A stretch of DNA of 64,000 nucleotides from Puccinia triticina (GCF_026914185.1 NC_070559.1:992001-1056000), one strand, 5' to 3'. Numbered from the stretch's first letter, positions 44,801-56,100 are shown. The notes: generated by a model from the letters alone, not told the origin. Made by a program: numbers and translations.

Positions 44801-46167
44801 CCACGGTGGAGGGCCTGGTGTATCGTCATGGGCGAATTGAAGTACCGGCAGACGATGGCATCAAGACGGCAATACTTCGGAGCCGGCACGACAGCCTACT
44901 AGCAGGCCATCCGGGAAGGGCCAAAACACTAGCACTGGTCAGACGCTGTTTCAACTGGCCGTCGGTAAAGCGATTCGTCAACCGCTACGTGGACGGTTGT
45001 AGCTCATGCCAGCGTGTGAAGCCATCTCTGCTGAAACCGTACGGGACCCTAGAGCCTTTGCCCATACCCGCGGGCCCGTGGACCGACATTTCTTACGACC
45101 TGATCACAGATCTACCGGAGTCAAAAGGCAACGATTGCATCCTTACGGTGGTCGACCGATTAACTAAGATGGCACATTTCATTGCGTGCAAGAAGTCGAC
45201 AACGGCAATCCAACTGGCGGACCTCATGACTCGGCACGTATGGAAGTTACACGGTACACCCAAAACAATAGTGTCCGACAGGGGAAGCATATTTGTGTCC
45301 CAGATTACGAGAGAACTCAATAGACGCCTCGGCATACGGCTTTGTCCTTCAACGGCCTATCACCCGCGAACCGATGGTCAGTCGGAGATAGTCAACAAGG
45401 CGGTAGAGCAGTATTTACGACACTTTGTCACCTACCGGCAGGACAACTGGGACGACCTACTGCCAACAGCTGAATTCGCCTACAATAACAGCGAGCACGT
45501 GTCAATAGGGATGTCCCCCTTCAAAGCCAACTACGGGTTCGAGCCGTCCTTCACGGGGATACCTTCTCCGGAGCAATGCCTGCCACAAGTGGAGATGCGT
45601 CTGAGGGAACTAGCAAAGGTTCAGGAAGAACTGGCCGCCGGGTTGGAAAGCGCTCAGGAGGCTATGAAGACTCAATTCGACCGGGGTGTCCGCGACACAC
45701 CGCAATGGAGAGTCGGCGACTCAGTGTGGCTCAACAGCCGGAATATCTCGACAACGAGACCTAGCCCAAAATTGGCTCACAGATGGCTAGGCCCCTTTCC
45801 TATACTCAAGAAGATATCGTCTGCGGTGTACAAACTAACGCTACCCCCCTCAATGAGAGGGGTACACCCAGTGTTTCATGTTTCTGTCCTTAGGAAACAG
45901 GAACAGGACGAAATCGCGGGCCGACAAGTGGCACATCCAACGCCGGTGGTTGTGGAAGGCGAGGAGGAATGGGAAGTGGAAGAGATATTGGACTGCAGAG
46001 AAAAGGGAAAGAGACGGGAGTATCTAATTAGCTGGAAGGGATATGAACCGCAACATAACTCGTGGGAACCGGAAGATCATCTGGAAAATTCAAAGCAACT
46101 ATTGGACGACTTCAACAAAAATTTTCCACAGGCGGCAGCGCGACATAGGACAAGGAGGAGATTATGA
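41816..46167 (+). CDS. G2 Pol polyprotein (protease, RT, RNase H, integrase, chromodomain)
   Basis: The open frame runs from 41656, but real pol residues begin after the slippery site. Order: protease with FLVDSGATHNVLS (about 42000); a linker with three tandem in-frame repeats of 82-87 residues (42.32-42.9 kb); RT with KKDGNLRPCFDYRKLN and AYLDDIMIYT (about 43.67 kb); RNase H (ECDCSDFALGAVLSQ; TDHRNLESFM); integrase HHCC (HDSLLAGHPGRAKT ... CSSCQRVKP) and catalytic D, D, E at DISYDLITDLP, IVSDRGSIF and DGQSEIVNKA; then a chromodomain (EVEEILDCREKGKRREYLIS and WKGYEPQHNSWEPEDHL). All catalytic motifs are intact. The chromodomain suggests targeting to histone-marked chromatin, as in other chromoviruses. 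Confidence 0.95.
42316..42900 (+). repeat. Three in-frame tandem repeats between G2 protease and RT
   Basis: Anchors TCCGACAAAAGCCT at 42321, 42567 and 42828 give periods of 246 and 261 bp, both multiples of 3. Each unit encodes SYPTKAS-DGEEPVRQ-RI-DEGV (by parts) followed by CKLDFP and STGKQDPLLES. The third unit is more diverged. Confidence 0.85.
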
Positions 46168-46257
46168 GGGTTAAGCTTTTTTACCCATGAGGTTTTTTTA
46201 ATGCTGCCCGGGGAAGAGAACGCAGAGCCGGGGGCTTGGGCGTTAAGGGCGGGATAG

Positions 46258-46444
46258 TGTTATGAGCTGCACGCGCGCCGTACGCTATGTCACGCCTGGG
46301 ACATGTTGTAGTTAGTACATGTCACAGCTCTCCACCCTAAGGGGGAGCGGAGGAGAGATCCCCAAACTCTCCTCATCTAGCAATCTACATAGTTTGCCGC
46401 TAGAGGCACGACCCGGTCCTTCTCCCTTAGAGCTGATCCTAACA
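46258..46444 (+). repeat. G2 3' LTR
   Basis: 187 bp. Preceded by a purine-rich GTTAAGGGCGGGATAG that can serve as the polypurine tract. Its right end abuts the duplicated CAGGG. Confidence 0.95.
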
Positions 46445-47787
46445 CAGGGCTTGTGTTCGACGACCGGGATTATGTAGGGAAGACCGTACAACTCCTTGAG
46501 AAGCCCACGCTCCGACTCATCAAAGGCAATCAACTGGTTACGCTTGTCTAAAACATTCGTGATGAGGTTCAATTCGTCCGGCCAAAGCCAGCCATCTGGC
46601 CCAAAATTCACTACTTGGAGACGATCGGCGGTGACGCGCCCCTTTGGAAGGAAAGGGCCCACCAACAAGCGAGGAAGAGGTTGGTAGGGATCTTGAGATA
46701 GGGGAGGTCTCCGGAGTGGGGGATTGAGAGATTGCGGCATCGGCTGATTGATAGGCTTGACTTTCCAAGAGACCGGTTTGTACTTCGTTGCAAACACCAC
46801 AAATTCTCCGGCTTTCCAGGCGCCCAAAAGCGCGGATTGAGATTGAGCGCCAAGGCCGCTCTGGAGCAAGCTCCACGTCCGTAGCTCCGAAAAACCCTCG
46901 AAAGGAGCCTTATCTACGTAAGAAAACCCGGGCGGCGGAGAACGGCTCACGATAGTGGCACGAGGTAGAGCTTCGACAACGTTTGGAGCATCACGCCCGG
47001 AGGTGCATAATTGGAGAGAACTTACTTCTAGTCTCCGATTCCTCCACAGCACACCTTGTTCCTCCACATTCACCCAAATTTCCATACTTGAAGCAAATAG
47101 TTTCACCTCATTGCGGAGGATCTTTAGTTTATCCTTGTCGCGGAGGCTCGGAAGTTTAGCCTCATTGCGGAGGGTCCTTGCAGACAGGCCTAGTTTAACC
47201 TCGTCGCAGAGGGCCACAAAGGACGAAACTAGTTTATTCTCATTGCGGAGAGAAGGATCGGAGAGTAGTTGAGTCTTGTTTCGGAGACGAGGATGACGCG
47301 ACGGGATGGGGCGGGGGGATGAGGTGCCTAAAGCGGGGAAAAAGCGGAATTCCGACCGGTCGCTCACGTGTGTGGCACAAGGTAATGTTTTTGAAGACGC
47401 GGTAGTATCTACCCGGAAGTGCATACTCAGAAGGGGACTTACTTCTGTATTTTGTGCCCCTGCGGAAGCTCCGAGATCCACATCCTGGTTCTTGCTTGGG
47501 TTGCCGGCTTGGCGTGACCTCTTTGACGGGCCGCAGGCGAAGGCTTGAGAGTGACTTAAAAATGGAGACTGGAAACTGGCGGAATAGGAATTGTTTTCAG
47601 GTTTTGACTTTTTCTGATGTTTTTGGGTTTTGATCTTATTGGTAGTAGAAACAGGAATCGACGAGTTTGAAATTGATGATGGAAAGGTAGTTCTAGAAGT
47701 TCGAGTCTCAAAGAACGGAGTAGATCCCTTGGCCAGAATTTGAGACTCCTGATTAAGACGGCCAGTGATTGGATCAACTCCTCTCAT
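46445..47787 (-). pseudogene. G1 pol, N-terminal part (linker and start of RT), cut by G2
   Basis: Begins at ATG 47787, overlapping the gag-protease stop (ATGA), and is reached by a -1 slip. A long linker of about 380 residues is low in complexity, with repeats LRNENKL, LRNEAKL, LRDKDKL and LRNEVKL. Two copies of the 95-bp module lie in it (about 47.0 and 47.45 kb). RT begins near the end (ELYGLPYIIPVVEHKP), where G2 interrupts. On the other side of G2 the frame resumes with WQKKRIP. Confidence 0.75.
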
Positions 47788-47793
47788 AAAAAA
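47784..47793 (-). promoter_or_regulatory. G1 -1 frameshift site at the gag-protease stop
   Basis: On the minus strand the gag phase reads TCT TTT TTA TGA. T-TTT-TTA (47793-47787) is a classic -1 heptamer, and a -1 slip continues as ATG AGA GGA into pol. The ATGA overlap would also allow termination-reinitiation, so the mechanism is not settled by sequence alone. Confidence 0.7.
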
Positions 47794-49913
47794 GACGGGT
47801 CAGACGATTCGTCGGGCCACTCCACAATTCGCCCGCAATTAGTCAAGACAGCTTTCTTCCCTTGGCCCGGGAAATCTCTCTCCCATCGTCCCTTCTCAGT
47901 TGGACAGAGCGAAAACTCGATTTTGCGGCCTTCTGGGTCCGGAAGGATGATCCTCTCCCCTCCAGAGGGAGAAAACAATAAGGTGGCTTTGAAATCAATC
48001 AGGAACGGCCGGCCCAGAATAAACGGACTATCTTGACGCGTGATCCAAAAATGGCATGAGCCCACGATGCTCTTCCCTACCCGGATTGGGACGTCCTCCG
48101 CCACCCCAATCAACTCGCAGGCTTGATTGTTGATGCCGTAAACAGCGGAGGAGAAGTTGAATCGTGGCGTGAGGTTGAAGCGCTTTGCCATTGCGTCTGA
48201 GATAATGTTAAGCTGAGAGCCCGAATCGACCAAAGGAGACGCAGGGTGCTTCCCGGCTCCAACCAAACATGCAAGGTAACCCAGCGGGCAGGAATAGAGA
48301 TTAGGATCCGGTGTCGACTCCGCGAATTCAGTTCCTTCGGCCAAAGTCCCAGAGTGGACCTTCAAATCCTCAGGGCCCACCTCCACACGACGTCGAGCCA
48401 CCCACTTCTTCATGCCGTCGGCTACGGCGGGGGAGATCGAGCAGATTTCCGCTACCGTCATTGAAACTGATAGATCCGAAATTTTTCTAAGCACGCCTTC
48501 CACCGCGTCTGGATGATCTCGAGAAACCTCCCGTTCGAATCTGACCTTAGGAGGTACCGCTGCTTTCGGCGGGGTAGCCGGTCGCCACGGCGCATCTCTC
48601 TGCGAGGGATTCGAAGGGACCGGGTCGTTCATGATCCGATCGAAGAGCCCCTCCTCTTCCACGTTACCCTTCTCCGGGTCCGCCGGAGAACCAGGTGCCT
48701 TACGTATTGGCCTCTTAGGATGGCTAGAAGGCACAAGGGGGGCCTTGTGGGTTAGAGGCTCCTCATGTCGCTTCCTTCCAGCGGGATCAGCCTCATACGC
48801 CCCAGCAAAAGACTGGGAAGAAACCGCTGGTGGGTACCAGGGCTGCAGCAATCCGCAGCTCGTCTTATAGTTAGATGACACCACGTTAGAAGCCTTCCGA
48901 GTAGGGGTTGATGGTCGGGGTGGCGCTGTTGAGGACGAGGGCTGATATGAAGCGACTACGTGCCGAATCGGACGACTGCGATCGAAGGGAATCAGGGCAC
49001 CGTTCGGGAGGAAAAAGTTGGTGCCTCTCTGCTCCACCAAGCCCGCCTCCTTGTCTTTCACCAGCTCCTGACAACGCGACGTGCCATGATTTTCGCGATG
49101 GCAGTAATAACAGACTAAAGGTGGTCTCTCCGTCGAGTTCGGGCCTTTTCCGCCTTCCTTCTTCATGTATTGTTCGAAAGCCTTGAACAAGCGAGTGAGC
49201 TCCTCCACCGAAGGATCGGTTTTGGGCGCACCATCGGAGCCTTTCGGACGCTTGTCTTCGCCCATCCTCTTCATCGTCTCATTCGAGGCCTGAAAAGGGG
49301 AGATCACTGGAGCCGACGTCCTCGTATCTTCGAAGGTGAGAGACACCTGCCCTTTCATGACGGTGTCGACAGCCTCTCGCACGATCTTGAAAGACGGGAG
49401 GCGAGCCCGATTATCCGACGTCACGATCAAGGTGTCTTCTTTGATGAGCTGGTCACGGATACGACTCTGAAAACCCTCGGAGAAAGCTTGATAGAAAGGC
49501 TTCTTGAGCTCCCCCGCCGACTCGACATGACCTTTAGAGACCAGGTAAGCTTGGATTGGATCCCAAGCCTTGCGAAATGAATGGTAATCGGATACCGAGG
49601 AGACTCCGCCTTTATTCGTCCACGTATCGACGAGACTTGTGATATCGCGCTCGGTGAATAGCGCTTTATCAACGTCAACCCAATAACTGAGCATCGCCGC
49701 TTTGAGCTTGGACCATTCTGGCGGCTTGTAACCGTCGAGAGTCGCTAGAATTGTCCGCGTTTCTCCGGGTTCAACGAAAGATCCGATCTGACGAGCCTTG
49801 TCGTAATCAGATGCGCCATCCAACTCCGCAGCTAGCTCGTAACTATTGAGGAGCTGCTCCACGTCGGAGCCCGTAAAATTCGGCGCCTTGTCTTGAGGTT
49901 TGATTTTGACCAT
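47784..49913 (-). CDS. G1 Gag-protease
   Basis: 709 residues. Gag-like N-terminus (PNFTGSDVEQLLNSYELAAE), zinc knuckle CYYCHRENHGTSRC (C-x2-C-x4-H-x4-C) near residue 265, proline/lysine-rich middle, and an aspartic protease with PLVDSGSQLNIISDAMA near residue 565. Protease is therefore in the gag frame, unlike G2. It ends SSDPSFL with TGA. The slippery heptamer T-TTT-TTA is the last seven bases before the stop. No lesion seen in this ORF. Confidence 0.88.
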   Translation of the reverse strand: MVKIKPQDKAPNFTGSDVEQLLNSYELAAELDGASDYDKARQIGSFVEPGETRTILATLDGYKPPEWSKLKAAMLSYWVDVDKALFTERDITSLVDTWTNKGGVSSVSDYHSFRKAWDPIQAYLVSKGHVESAGELKKPFYQAFSEGFQSRIRDQLIKEDTLIVTSDNRARLPSFKIVREAVDTVMKGQVSLTFEDTRTSAPVISPFQASNETMKRMGEDKRPKGSDGAPKTDPSVEELTRLFKAFEQYMKKEGGKGPNSTERPPLVCYYCHRENHGTSRCQELVKDKEAGLVEQRGTNFFLPNGALIPFDRSRPIRHVVASYQPSSSTAPPRPSTPTRKASNVVSSNYKTSCGLLQPWYPPAVSSQSFAGAYEADPAGRKRHEEPLTHKAPLVPSSHPKRPIRKAPGSPADPEKGNVEEEGLFDRIMNDPVPSNPSQRDAPWRPATPPKAAVPPKVRFEREVSRDHPDAVEGVLRKISDLSVSMTVAEICSISPAVADGMKKWVARRRVEVGPEDLKVHSGTLAEGTEFAESTPDPNLYSCPLGYLACLVGAGKHPASPLVDSGSQLNIISDAMAKRFNLTPRFNFSSAVYGINNQACELIGVAEDVPIRVGKSIVGSCHFWITRQDSPFILGRPFLIDFKATLLFSPSGGERIILPDPEGRKIEFSLCPTEKGRWERDFPGQGKKAVLTNCGRIVEWPDESSDPSFL

Positions 49914-50372
49914 CCTAGCGCGAGGAGGATCCTCTCAAGCGGCGTCCATCTGGAGAGAGATTCTGATGAAACAAAACAAGCGGAATCGAGGGGCGGCTCA
50001 CAGCGGTGGCGATGGTGCTTTGACAAGAGAGTAGTGCTTCGGAGGTGCTACCAATTAGAGGGGACTTACTTCTGTACCCTTAATGCCCCGCTGCTGAACA
50101 CCTAGAAAGACAAAGAAAAACAAAGACAAAAAACAACTAGTCCTCAAACGTCTTGATCCTGAAACGTGGACTGGACCGACTTGGGCGAGGCGAGGGACAA
50201 AGATGATTGGATTGATGAGGGTCCGGAGCAAGAGGAACCCAACTAGTTTCAGCAACGTTTCTAGGGAATTTGGATGAATAGGAATCAAAAGAAAAGGAAA
50301 AAAAAGAAAGGTTAACCGCCAAGCGCCTCAAAACCACAGTGCAAGGCTGTAAATCTTGAGGTCGCTGGTTTG

Positions 50373-50391
50373 ATCCCGGCTCGGGGGACCA
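50373..50391 (-). promoter_or_regulatory. G1 primer-binding site, tRNA-Tyr type
   Basis: Four bases inside the 5' LTR end the minus strand reads TGGTCCCCCGAGCCGGGAT. Its complement ends ...CTCGGGGGACCA, a tRNA 3' end with CCA. The match to tRNA-Tyr continues on the plus strand back through the T arm (GCTGGTTTGATCCCGGC) to an anticodon arm with GTA (GGCTGTAAATCTTGAG), starting near 50339. Confidence 0.75.
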
Positions 50392-50395
50392 AATA

Positions 50396-51161
50396 TGGAG
50401 CTCTGCTCGGTGCTAGGCCAGCGGCAGCGCTGGGAGAGGAAAAGGTGCTCTGGGAGCTGCCCTCACGGATGGTCGGGATGAGTCGTAGGGGATTCGAATG
50501 ATAGCTTTGGGGGAAGTGGTTTTGAGTGTTGTTTTGCCGGGGTTTGGATCCTCAGCGGCGGTTGGTTTTGTTGGTAGGATTCTGAGGGTGAATGGACTCT
50601 GGAAGGGGGACTCTTGGGACTCGGAAAAATGATCTATGAAATTGATAACCCCTGACTTGGATCAGAACAGGTGCTATGGCCTCCTATCCTCCAAGCTTGC
50701 CGGGAACTTGGATTCCTGGAGGCCTGTCACAAGCATGTCATCATCTCCTTGCGCGCCGTGCGCGCGCACACAACACAGACAACAGAGAAAAGAAGAGAGA
50801 AAACAACACCAGAAGAGGAAGCAGAAATAAAACAAGGAGATAAATCAAGAACCAAAGGGGACCAACAATCTAAGAAATGTGGAAGAAGGAAACATAGCAG
50901 AGAAGAGGAAAGAGAGAAGAAGGAAAAAAACCACAAATCTCAAATAAACCCACAGTACATTCTGTGTTAGGACCAAGAAAGAGAAAGATGAAAAAGGAAA
51001 AAGGAAGTGGAAGTGAGAATGAGGAGAATGGGGGGGGGAAAAGGGGAAACAAAGAATCTGAGGGAATCTTGAGGGTTGGACCTTGAAGCTTGAGTCTTGA
51101 TCTTGAGGATCTTGAGGGCTGATCTTGAAATTTGAAGCTGACTACCGTTTTGGCCACCACA
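50396..51161 (-). repeat. G1 5' LTR
   Basis: 766 bp, nearly identical to 36833-37596 (differences at about eight sites including a G-run length). Outer flank TCGGTA (51162-51167) repeats the other side. Confidence 0.88.
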
Positions 51162-51167
51162 TCGGTA

Positions 51168-51484
51168 GATCCAGCTCGGCAAAGGTCTCCCAGCAAGCTG
51201 GGAGGATTCCTCTCGGCATATCCAGCTTGCCAAGGGGACTCCTCCCGGGGAGCTGGATACACATATTGTATCCAGCTTGCGGTCGCCGAGGAACCTCCTG
51301 ATGAGCTGGAGAGGAGTCCCCTCGCGGAGCTGGATACATATGTATCCAGCTCGCCAAGAGGAATCTTCCAACTTCAAGGGAGCTGGATGTGTCCAGCTCG
51401 CTGTGAGACCTCCTTAGCCGAGCTGGATATTGTGTATCCATCTTGGCGAGCTGGATACATATTATGTATCCAGCTCGGCAAGAG
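51168..51484. repeat. GAGCTGGATAC palindrome array, left part
   Basis: A cluster of hairpins made of GAGCTGGATAC and GTATCCAGCTC around short AT cores (ATAT, ATATTAT), with spacers such as CAAGAGGAATC and GAGGAGTCCCCTC. It resumes at 59817 after the TRIM. Confidence 0.8.
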
Positions 51485-51699
51485 TGTAGAGACTGTAAAA
51501 TGAAGATGTGTCTGGTGAGAGTCGAACTCACAACCTCAGCTATGCTGAGACACATACTAGAGTGCTGCCTTTACCAAATAGGCTACAGACGCTTGTGGCT
51601 GCCAGCTGGGTGGTTGGTTGGTAGTGCTCATGGGTTGATCCAACAGCCCTCCATACTGTGGTGATACATCATGGTAGCAGACTAACAGACAACTCAACA
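51485..51699 (-). repeat. TRIM 3' LTR
   Basis: 215 bp; on the minus strand TGTTGAGTTG...CTCTACA. Same sequence as 59602-59816 and the solo copy 14811-15027, with scattered differences. Confidence 0.85.
51508..51592 (-). ncRNA. Class-II tRNA-like sequence in TRIM LTR, copy 2
   Basis: Same 85-nt fold as 14920-15004: acceptor GCGTCTG/CAGACAC, A box TAGCCTATTTGG, variable arm CTCAGC-ATA-GCTGAG, T arm GTGAG-TTCGACT-CTCAC. The variable-arm loop has changed from TTA to ATA while the stem is kept. Confidence 0.68.
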
Positions 51700-52108
51700 C
51701 ACCCCCTTGCCACATGATGGGAAGTGGGGATTGACCCCAAGAGAGAGTGGGAATGAGACCCAGTGTCAGCCTTAGAGTCAAAACAGTTGACCTAAAACTG
51801 CCTTTTATCTCCATTTTATACCTAAATGTGCTCATATCTTTTTAACCTTAAGACATAAGGTTGTTTTGACTTCAGATTCTGATTTCTCATGCAATTTTGA
51901 CCCTAGTTTTCACTGATCACTTTACAATATCTCTACTCCTTCAGGTAGTTTGCGGTTTGTGACACACATGCGCAGCAGCGCCGTGTAGTCGTGCCTGAGC
52001 GCTCCCAACCACATGTACATGTGTGATTATGTCATCCAACTTTGAAAATTTTCGAAGTCAGGATCCCCCATGCAGCTGGAGGATCCACAGACTTCAGCAC
52101 ACCAGAAC

Positions 52109-53120
52109 TGTGAGCCTGAGTCTCTATAGTGACAGCAGGACACAAGAAATGGGGGACAACAGTTTGATTTCTTGGGATAAAGAAAATACAACTGTAAGAG
52201 AAAAAGAGAAAGAGAGAGAAAGAAACCAAGCAGGATAAGATAGAAGAGAAGTACTAGGTTATTCTAGTGGGAATGCACGTCCACTGGCAATGCTACTCTT
52301 CAGAAGAGTGCTGCTAATCTGTGCTAGAAGTGCTACAGCTTCCTCTCAGGAGGGTATCTGGATTAGATAAGTTTAATCCAGCCACAGTTTTTTAGACTTC
52401 TCTCTGGACAGTCAAGGTTCTTAATGGGAAACCTGAGGGACAGCCCTGCAACCTAGATTTTGAGGCAAAGGCCAAGTGATTATAAGGGACAGCCCTGTGA
52501 TCAAGATAGAGGCAAAGGCCTGTAGAATTGAAGGGACAGCCCTGTGATCAAGATAGAGGCAAAGGCCTGTAGAATTGGAGGGACAGCCCTGTGATCAAGG
52601 AGGAGGCAAAGCAAGAAGAAAAGGCAGATCAAGCAAGACACAGAGTTGTACCTCTGAGATAATCAAGGTTCAGTGAAAGAGGTTACTTACTGTCAATATC
52701 CTAGGCGCCTGTGACGGTAGGTATACTGGGAGTAGAGTAGGCTCTTTGGTGGTGATCCTGGGGTTATCTGGGTGGTGGTTCTGGTGTGCTGAAGTCTGTG
52801 TATCCTCCAGCTGCATGGGGGATCCTGACTTCGAAAATTTTCAAGGTTGGCTGACATAATCACATATGTACATGTGGTTGGAGAGCTCTGTTGCGCCTAC
52901 AGGGCGCTGCTGCGCATGCTCATCACAAACAAGGAACTCTATGAAGGAGTTGAGCTGTTGGAAAGTGGCCAGTGGACACTAGGGTTGAAATTGCATGGGA
53001 AAACAGAATCTGAAGTCAAAACAAGGTTAAACCTTAAACTTAAAAAGATATAAGAGAGTTGAGGTAGAAATAATGACAAAGGCAGACATTAGGTCAGCTG
53101 CGCTGACTCTAAGGCTGACA
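52109..53120 (-). repeat. Family-L LTR, 3' copy
   Basis: 1012 bp, TGTGAGCC...GGCTGACA on the plus strand, which has TG...CA ends on both strands. Includes three short tandem units of AGGGACAGCCCTGTGATCAA type (52.43-52.62 kb). A 68-codon ORF (52847-53053) is duplicated in the other LTR and shows no known domain. Confidence 0.92.
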
Positions 53121-56100
53121 TTCCCTACCACCAAAAGTGGTTTTATTTTTCAAATTAAACCAAAAAACTGATGGGTTAGTTCACTCAGATTGGGGTCAAG
53201 AGTAATTTGGATAATTAGCTATTTCTAGATCAAAATCAATCAGGGGATCTGAAGTACCATCCTGCTACATAGTATTCACCCAGTGGGTGTTTCCTTCTTT
53301 AATTTAAATCAGCTCAATATTTGTTTTCAGGGGTCTCATTGATTTTATATCCTTTTTTTTTTTACATGTCAAATCATAATGAGGATTGATTTAAACATTG
53401 ATTTTCATGTTCCTTTCTTCAGGAAAGTCTCTGGAGAGGTTAGTAACTTGATTGAAGAACTGGCAGTTGAACTTTCTTAACAATTGGCTGCACAGGAATA
53501 TTTTCTTTCTCTTCAGTCTCTTCAGTCTTTCTCATTTTTTGTTTCTTATTGCAAATGAAGCAAGGGATTGTTTTTACTCAGGTTAGGGGGACTCTGATTG
53601 GTTTCCATCAATGAATATAAACTAGAAATTATCTAATGATCACCTGAAAGAATACAGCAGCTTCTCTTAGTTTGCTCAAATATTGTATAATCATTATTGC
53701 CAAGTCAATAATTTGCATCATTGCAGACAACATATTCTCCCTTTTTTCGTTCAGGTTGTCAGCTTTTCCTAAAGATTTTGATTAATTGCTACAACTTTAA
53801 TGGGATATGGCCTGCTAGTTCAATCATTGGTATCTCCATACTGATATCTGATTCCAATGCACCACCTTGCAGTTTCAGTCAGTAGAATGGTAAGTCAGCT
53901 GATTATCATACTGTCTAACATCTTATAGTCTCTCATAAAAAGCTCTGGGTTCTTGATCCAAACCTCATGGTTATATGGAAGTTCACCAGAGAATTTATCC
54001 CAATTAGTGTTCTTTGGGGTACTTTGTTACAGTCCTGTCTAGATCCATTGGTCCAGACTCCATGATCAATCAAAGGGAATTCACCTTGTGGAGGGATTTT
54101 CATCTCAATGGTTGAAAGATTGACTTCATTCATCTTCTGATGGTTCTCAGGATCAAGAACAGGAACAAGAGCATAATTATCTTGTGCAGTTGCTGTTCTT
54201 GTTGGAAATTCATGAGTGGATTATTATGGTTCAAATGAGGAGGTTAATCTCTATCAGTTGTTTCCAATAAAGATTCCAATTCAGAATTGACAGCATTTAC
54301 AATGGAAGAGATGTCATTCAATATTCTCTTAGATTCTTTTGAATCTACTGTTTTCCTTTGCATGAAGTGAATTGATCTGGTTACTAAGGCATGAGACTCA
54401 TTTACCAAAATAAGTTCTTGCAAACTTTCTAATTTCTCATCAATGTGTCTTTTCAATTTGGTCCAGTTCATCAAAACTCAAAATGGTTCTCTCTTTGGCA
54501 GTTTATCCTACATAGGAAATGATGTTATCAAGTAAAGATGGCATGAATTATTCTTTAAAAATGTCTAAAATGGAACTATTCAATACTTCTTTGAATTTGT
54601 TCACACAAGACTCCAGCAAGGTATCAGGAATTTTCCAACAGTGGTAGACAATTCTGATAGAAATTCAGAGAAAGGGACTTGTAATTTTTTCTTCTAATAA
54701 CAAGGGAAAATCCTTAGACAAATCATTATTAAAATTATTCAAAAATTCTCTAGTTGAGGGGCTAGAGATGTTGTCAATATCCAAGCTAAGTACAATTGCA
54801 GAACATTCTTGAGGGGGTTAGGACTGTCGAATTGTGTAAGGGGGCTCCATAGACTGATAGTGGTGTTGATGTTGTTGGGGCTATCCTCCAAATGGTTGAG
54901 AGGGATGGTGCTGGATCATTGAGTTCCCACCTTGCTTTATGGAAGCTAGCAAGGGTCTCGCAAGCTGTTGCGGTGGCGGCGTCGGCGGCAGAGGGCTGCT
55001 TCCCTGGTTGTGGTGATGTGTATGACACTGGTAAGCCGGCGCTAAGGCTCGGTGTTGGAAAGCTGTAGGCTCGCGGGTCGGCGTAGCCATCTGAGGTAGG
55101 TAGGAGGGGTGTCGAGCTGAGGGCAAGCTCGTATTGGTCTGCACTATTGGCGCCGGTGCACTCAATGGTGTGTTGTTGGTCCAGTGGTATAAGGACCACT
55201 TGAGGCTGTCAAGCTTGTCCGGTGGAGCCCATCCTCAACATAGTCTGAGGGTCTTGTCCCACCCGACTAATTCCATCATCATATGTTTAGTTGTAGCGGC
55301 TTGGGAGAGAAGCAGCCTAAGAGATTTTTTGTTCTGAGCCTCTCGAGCCCTGACGGAGAGATTGAGCAGCTTGTTGAACAGGTTGACAAAGCTTGCAAGC
55401 TTGGATGACCTCCATCGGTTCGGAGGATATCTCCAGGCGTGGGGTCTGAGCAAATGGATGGAGGGCTAGAGATGGTGACGCATCCAGCAGTAAGACTTTG
55501 TGGCGTGCACCTTTTCTAGGCTGTTGGTCATGAAGGGACACAAGAACAGCACCTCTTGAGCTGTACCCAGGTAGCAGCTCATTAGATTCAAGATCTTCTG
55601 ATCTACCGGACGCGGAAATGGCGCGGATCTGTTCTACTCCAGCACTGGGGACGTAGCCCTTGAGTTAATTAGCACTCGTGGAATACACATATCCGGCGAG
55701 AGAGGTTCCTCCTGCGGGAAACACGGAAAGTCTTTGTTGACTGGAGGCAATGCCGACTCTAAGCTGTAGAAGCCGCTCTTTGGCAGCGGGGCAGAGATGG
55801 TATTGGAGCTTTTGCTCGGCGGAGAGGTTTCGTCCATTCCGGCTGCTTAGTCGGCGATAGGTGCTTTACAGTGTTGTGCTGGTCTCTTAGACTGAATTTT
55901 TGAATCCTCAGGCTTCCAATCCGGGTAGACAAACGGGATAGCCTCCCTTTTCTTTTGACGGCAAGATCTGGGCACCTTCGAAGTGGCAATAGGAGGCCAC
56001 TTGTCTTTATTGATAGAATTTCCTTCTTTTGGCCGCTCAAGGCTGCTTTGGTCGAGGAGCTCTAGCTCAGCGGAATCGGAAGAGATTCACGAAAGGTCTG

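Larger units (their letters stand above)
40470..46444 (+). mobile_element. Chromovirus G2, young full-length Ty3-type element
   Basis: 5975 bp with two LTRs that read as identical (187 bp) and a perfect CAGGG duplication (40465-40469, 46445-46449). Contains gag and pol with no stop, a -1 frameshift signal, a self-priming primer site and a C-terminal chromodomain. It looks intact and possibly active. It splits the G1 pol gene in antisense orientation. Confidence 0.95.
36833..51161 (-). mobile_element. Ty3-type LTR retrotransposon G1, full length but disrupted
   Basis: Two LTRs of about 765 bp (36833-37596 and 50396-51161) flank it, with TCGGTA on both outer sides (36827-36832, 51162-51167; 5-6 bp duplication). 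It is transcribed on the minus strand: 5' LTR at 50396-51161, primer site, gag-protease, pol, 3' LTR. Chromovirus G2 (40470-46444) is inserted in its reverse-transcriptase domain with the target duplication CAGGG. An internal TAG also breaks pol. Confidence 0.9.

Noticed and set aside
50339..50391. A functional tRNA-Tyr gene
   Set aside because: The 5' half does not fold and CCA is encoded at the point expected for the retroelement primer site.
52847..53053. 68-codon ORF (also at 58674-58880) as a gene
   Set aside because: It lies inside identical LTRs and shows no domain; duplication follows from the LTR, not from selection on a gene.
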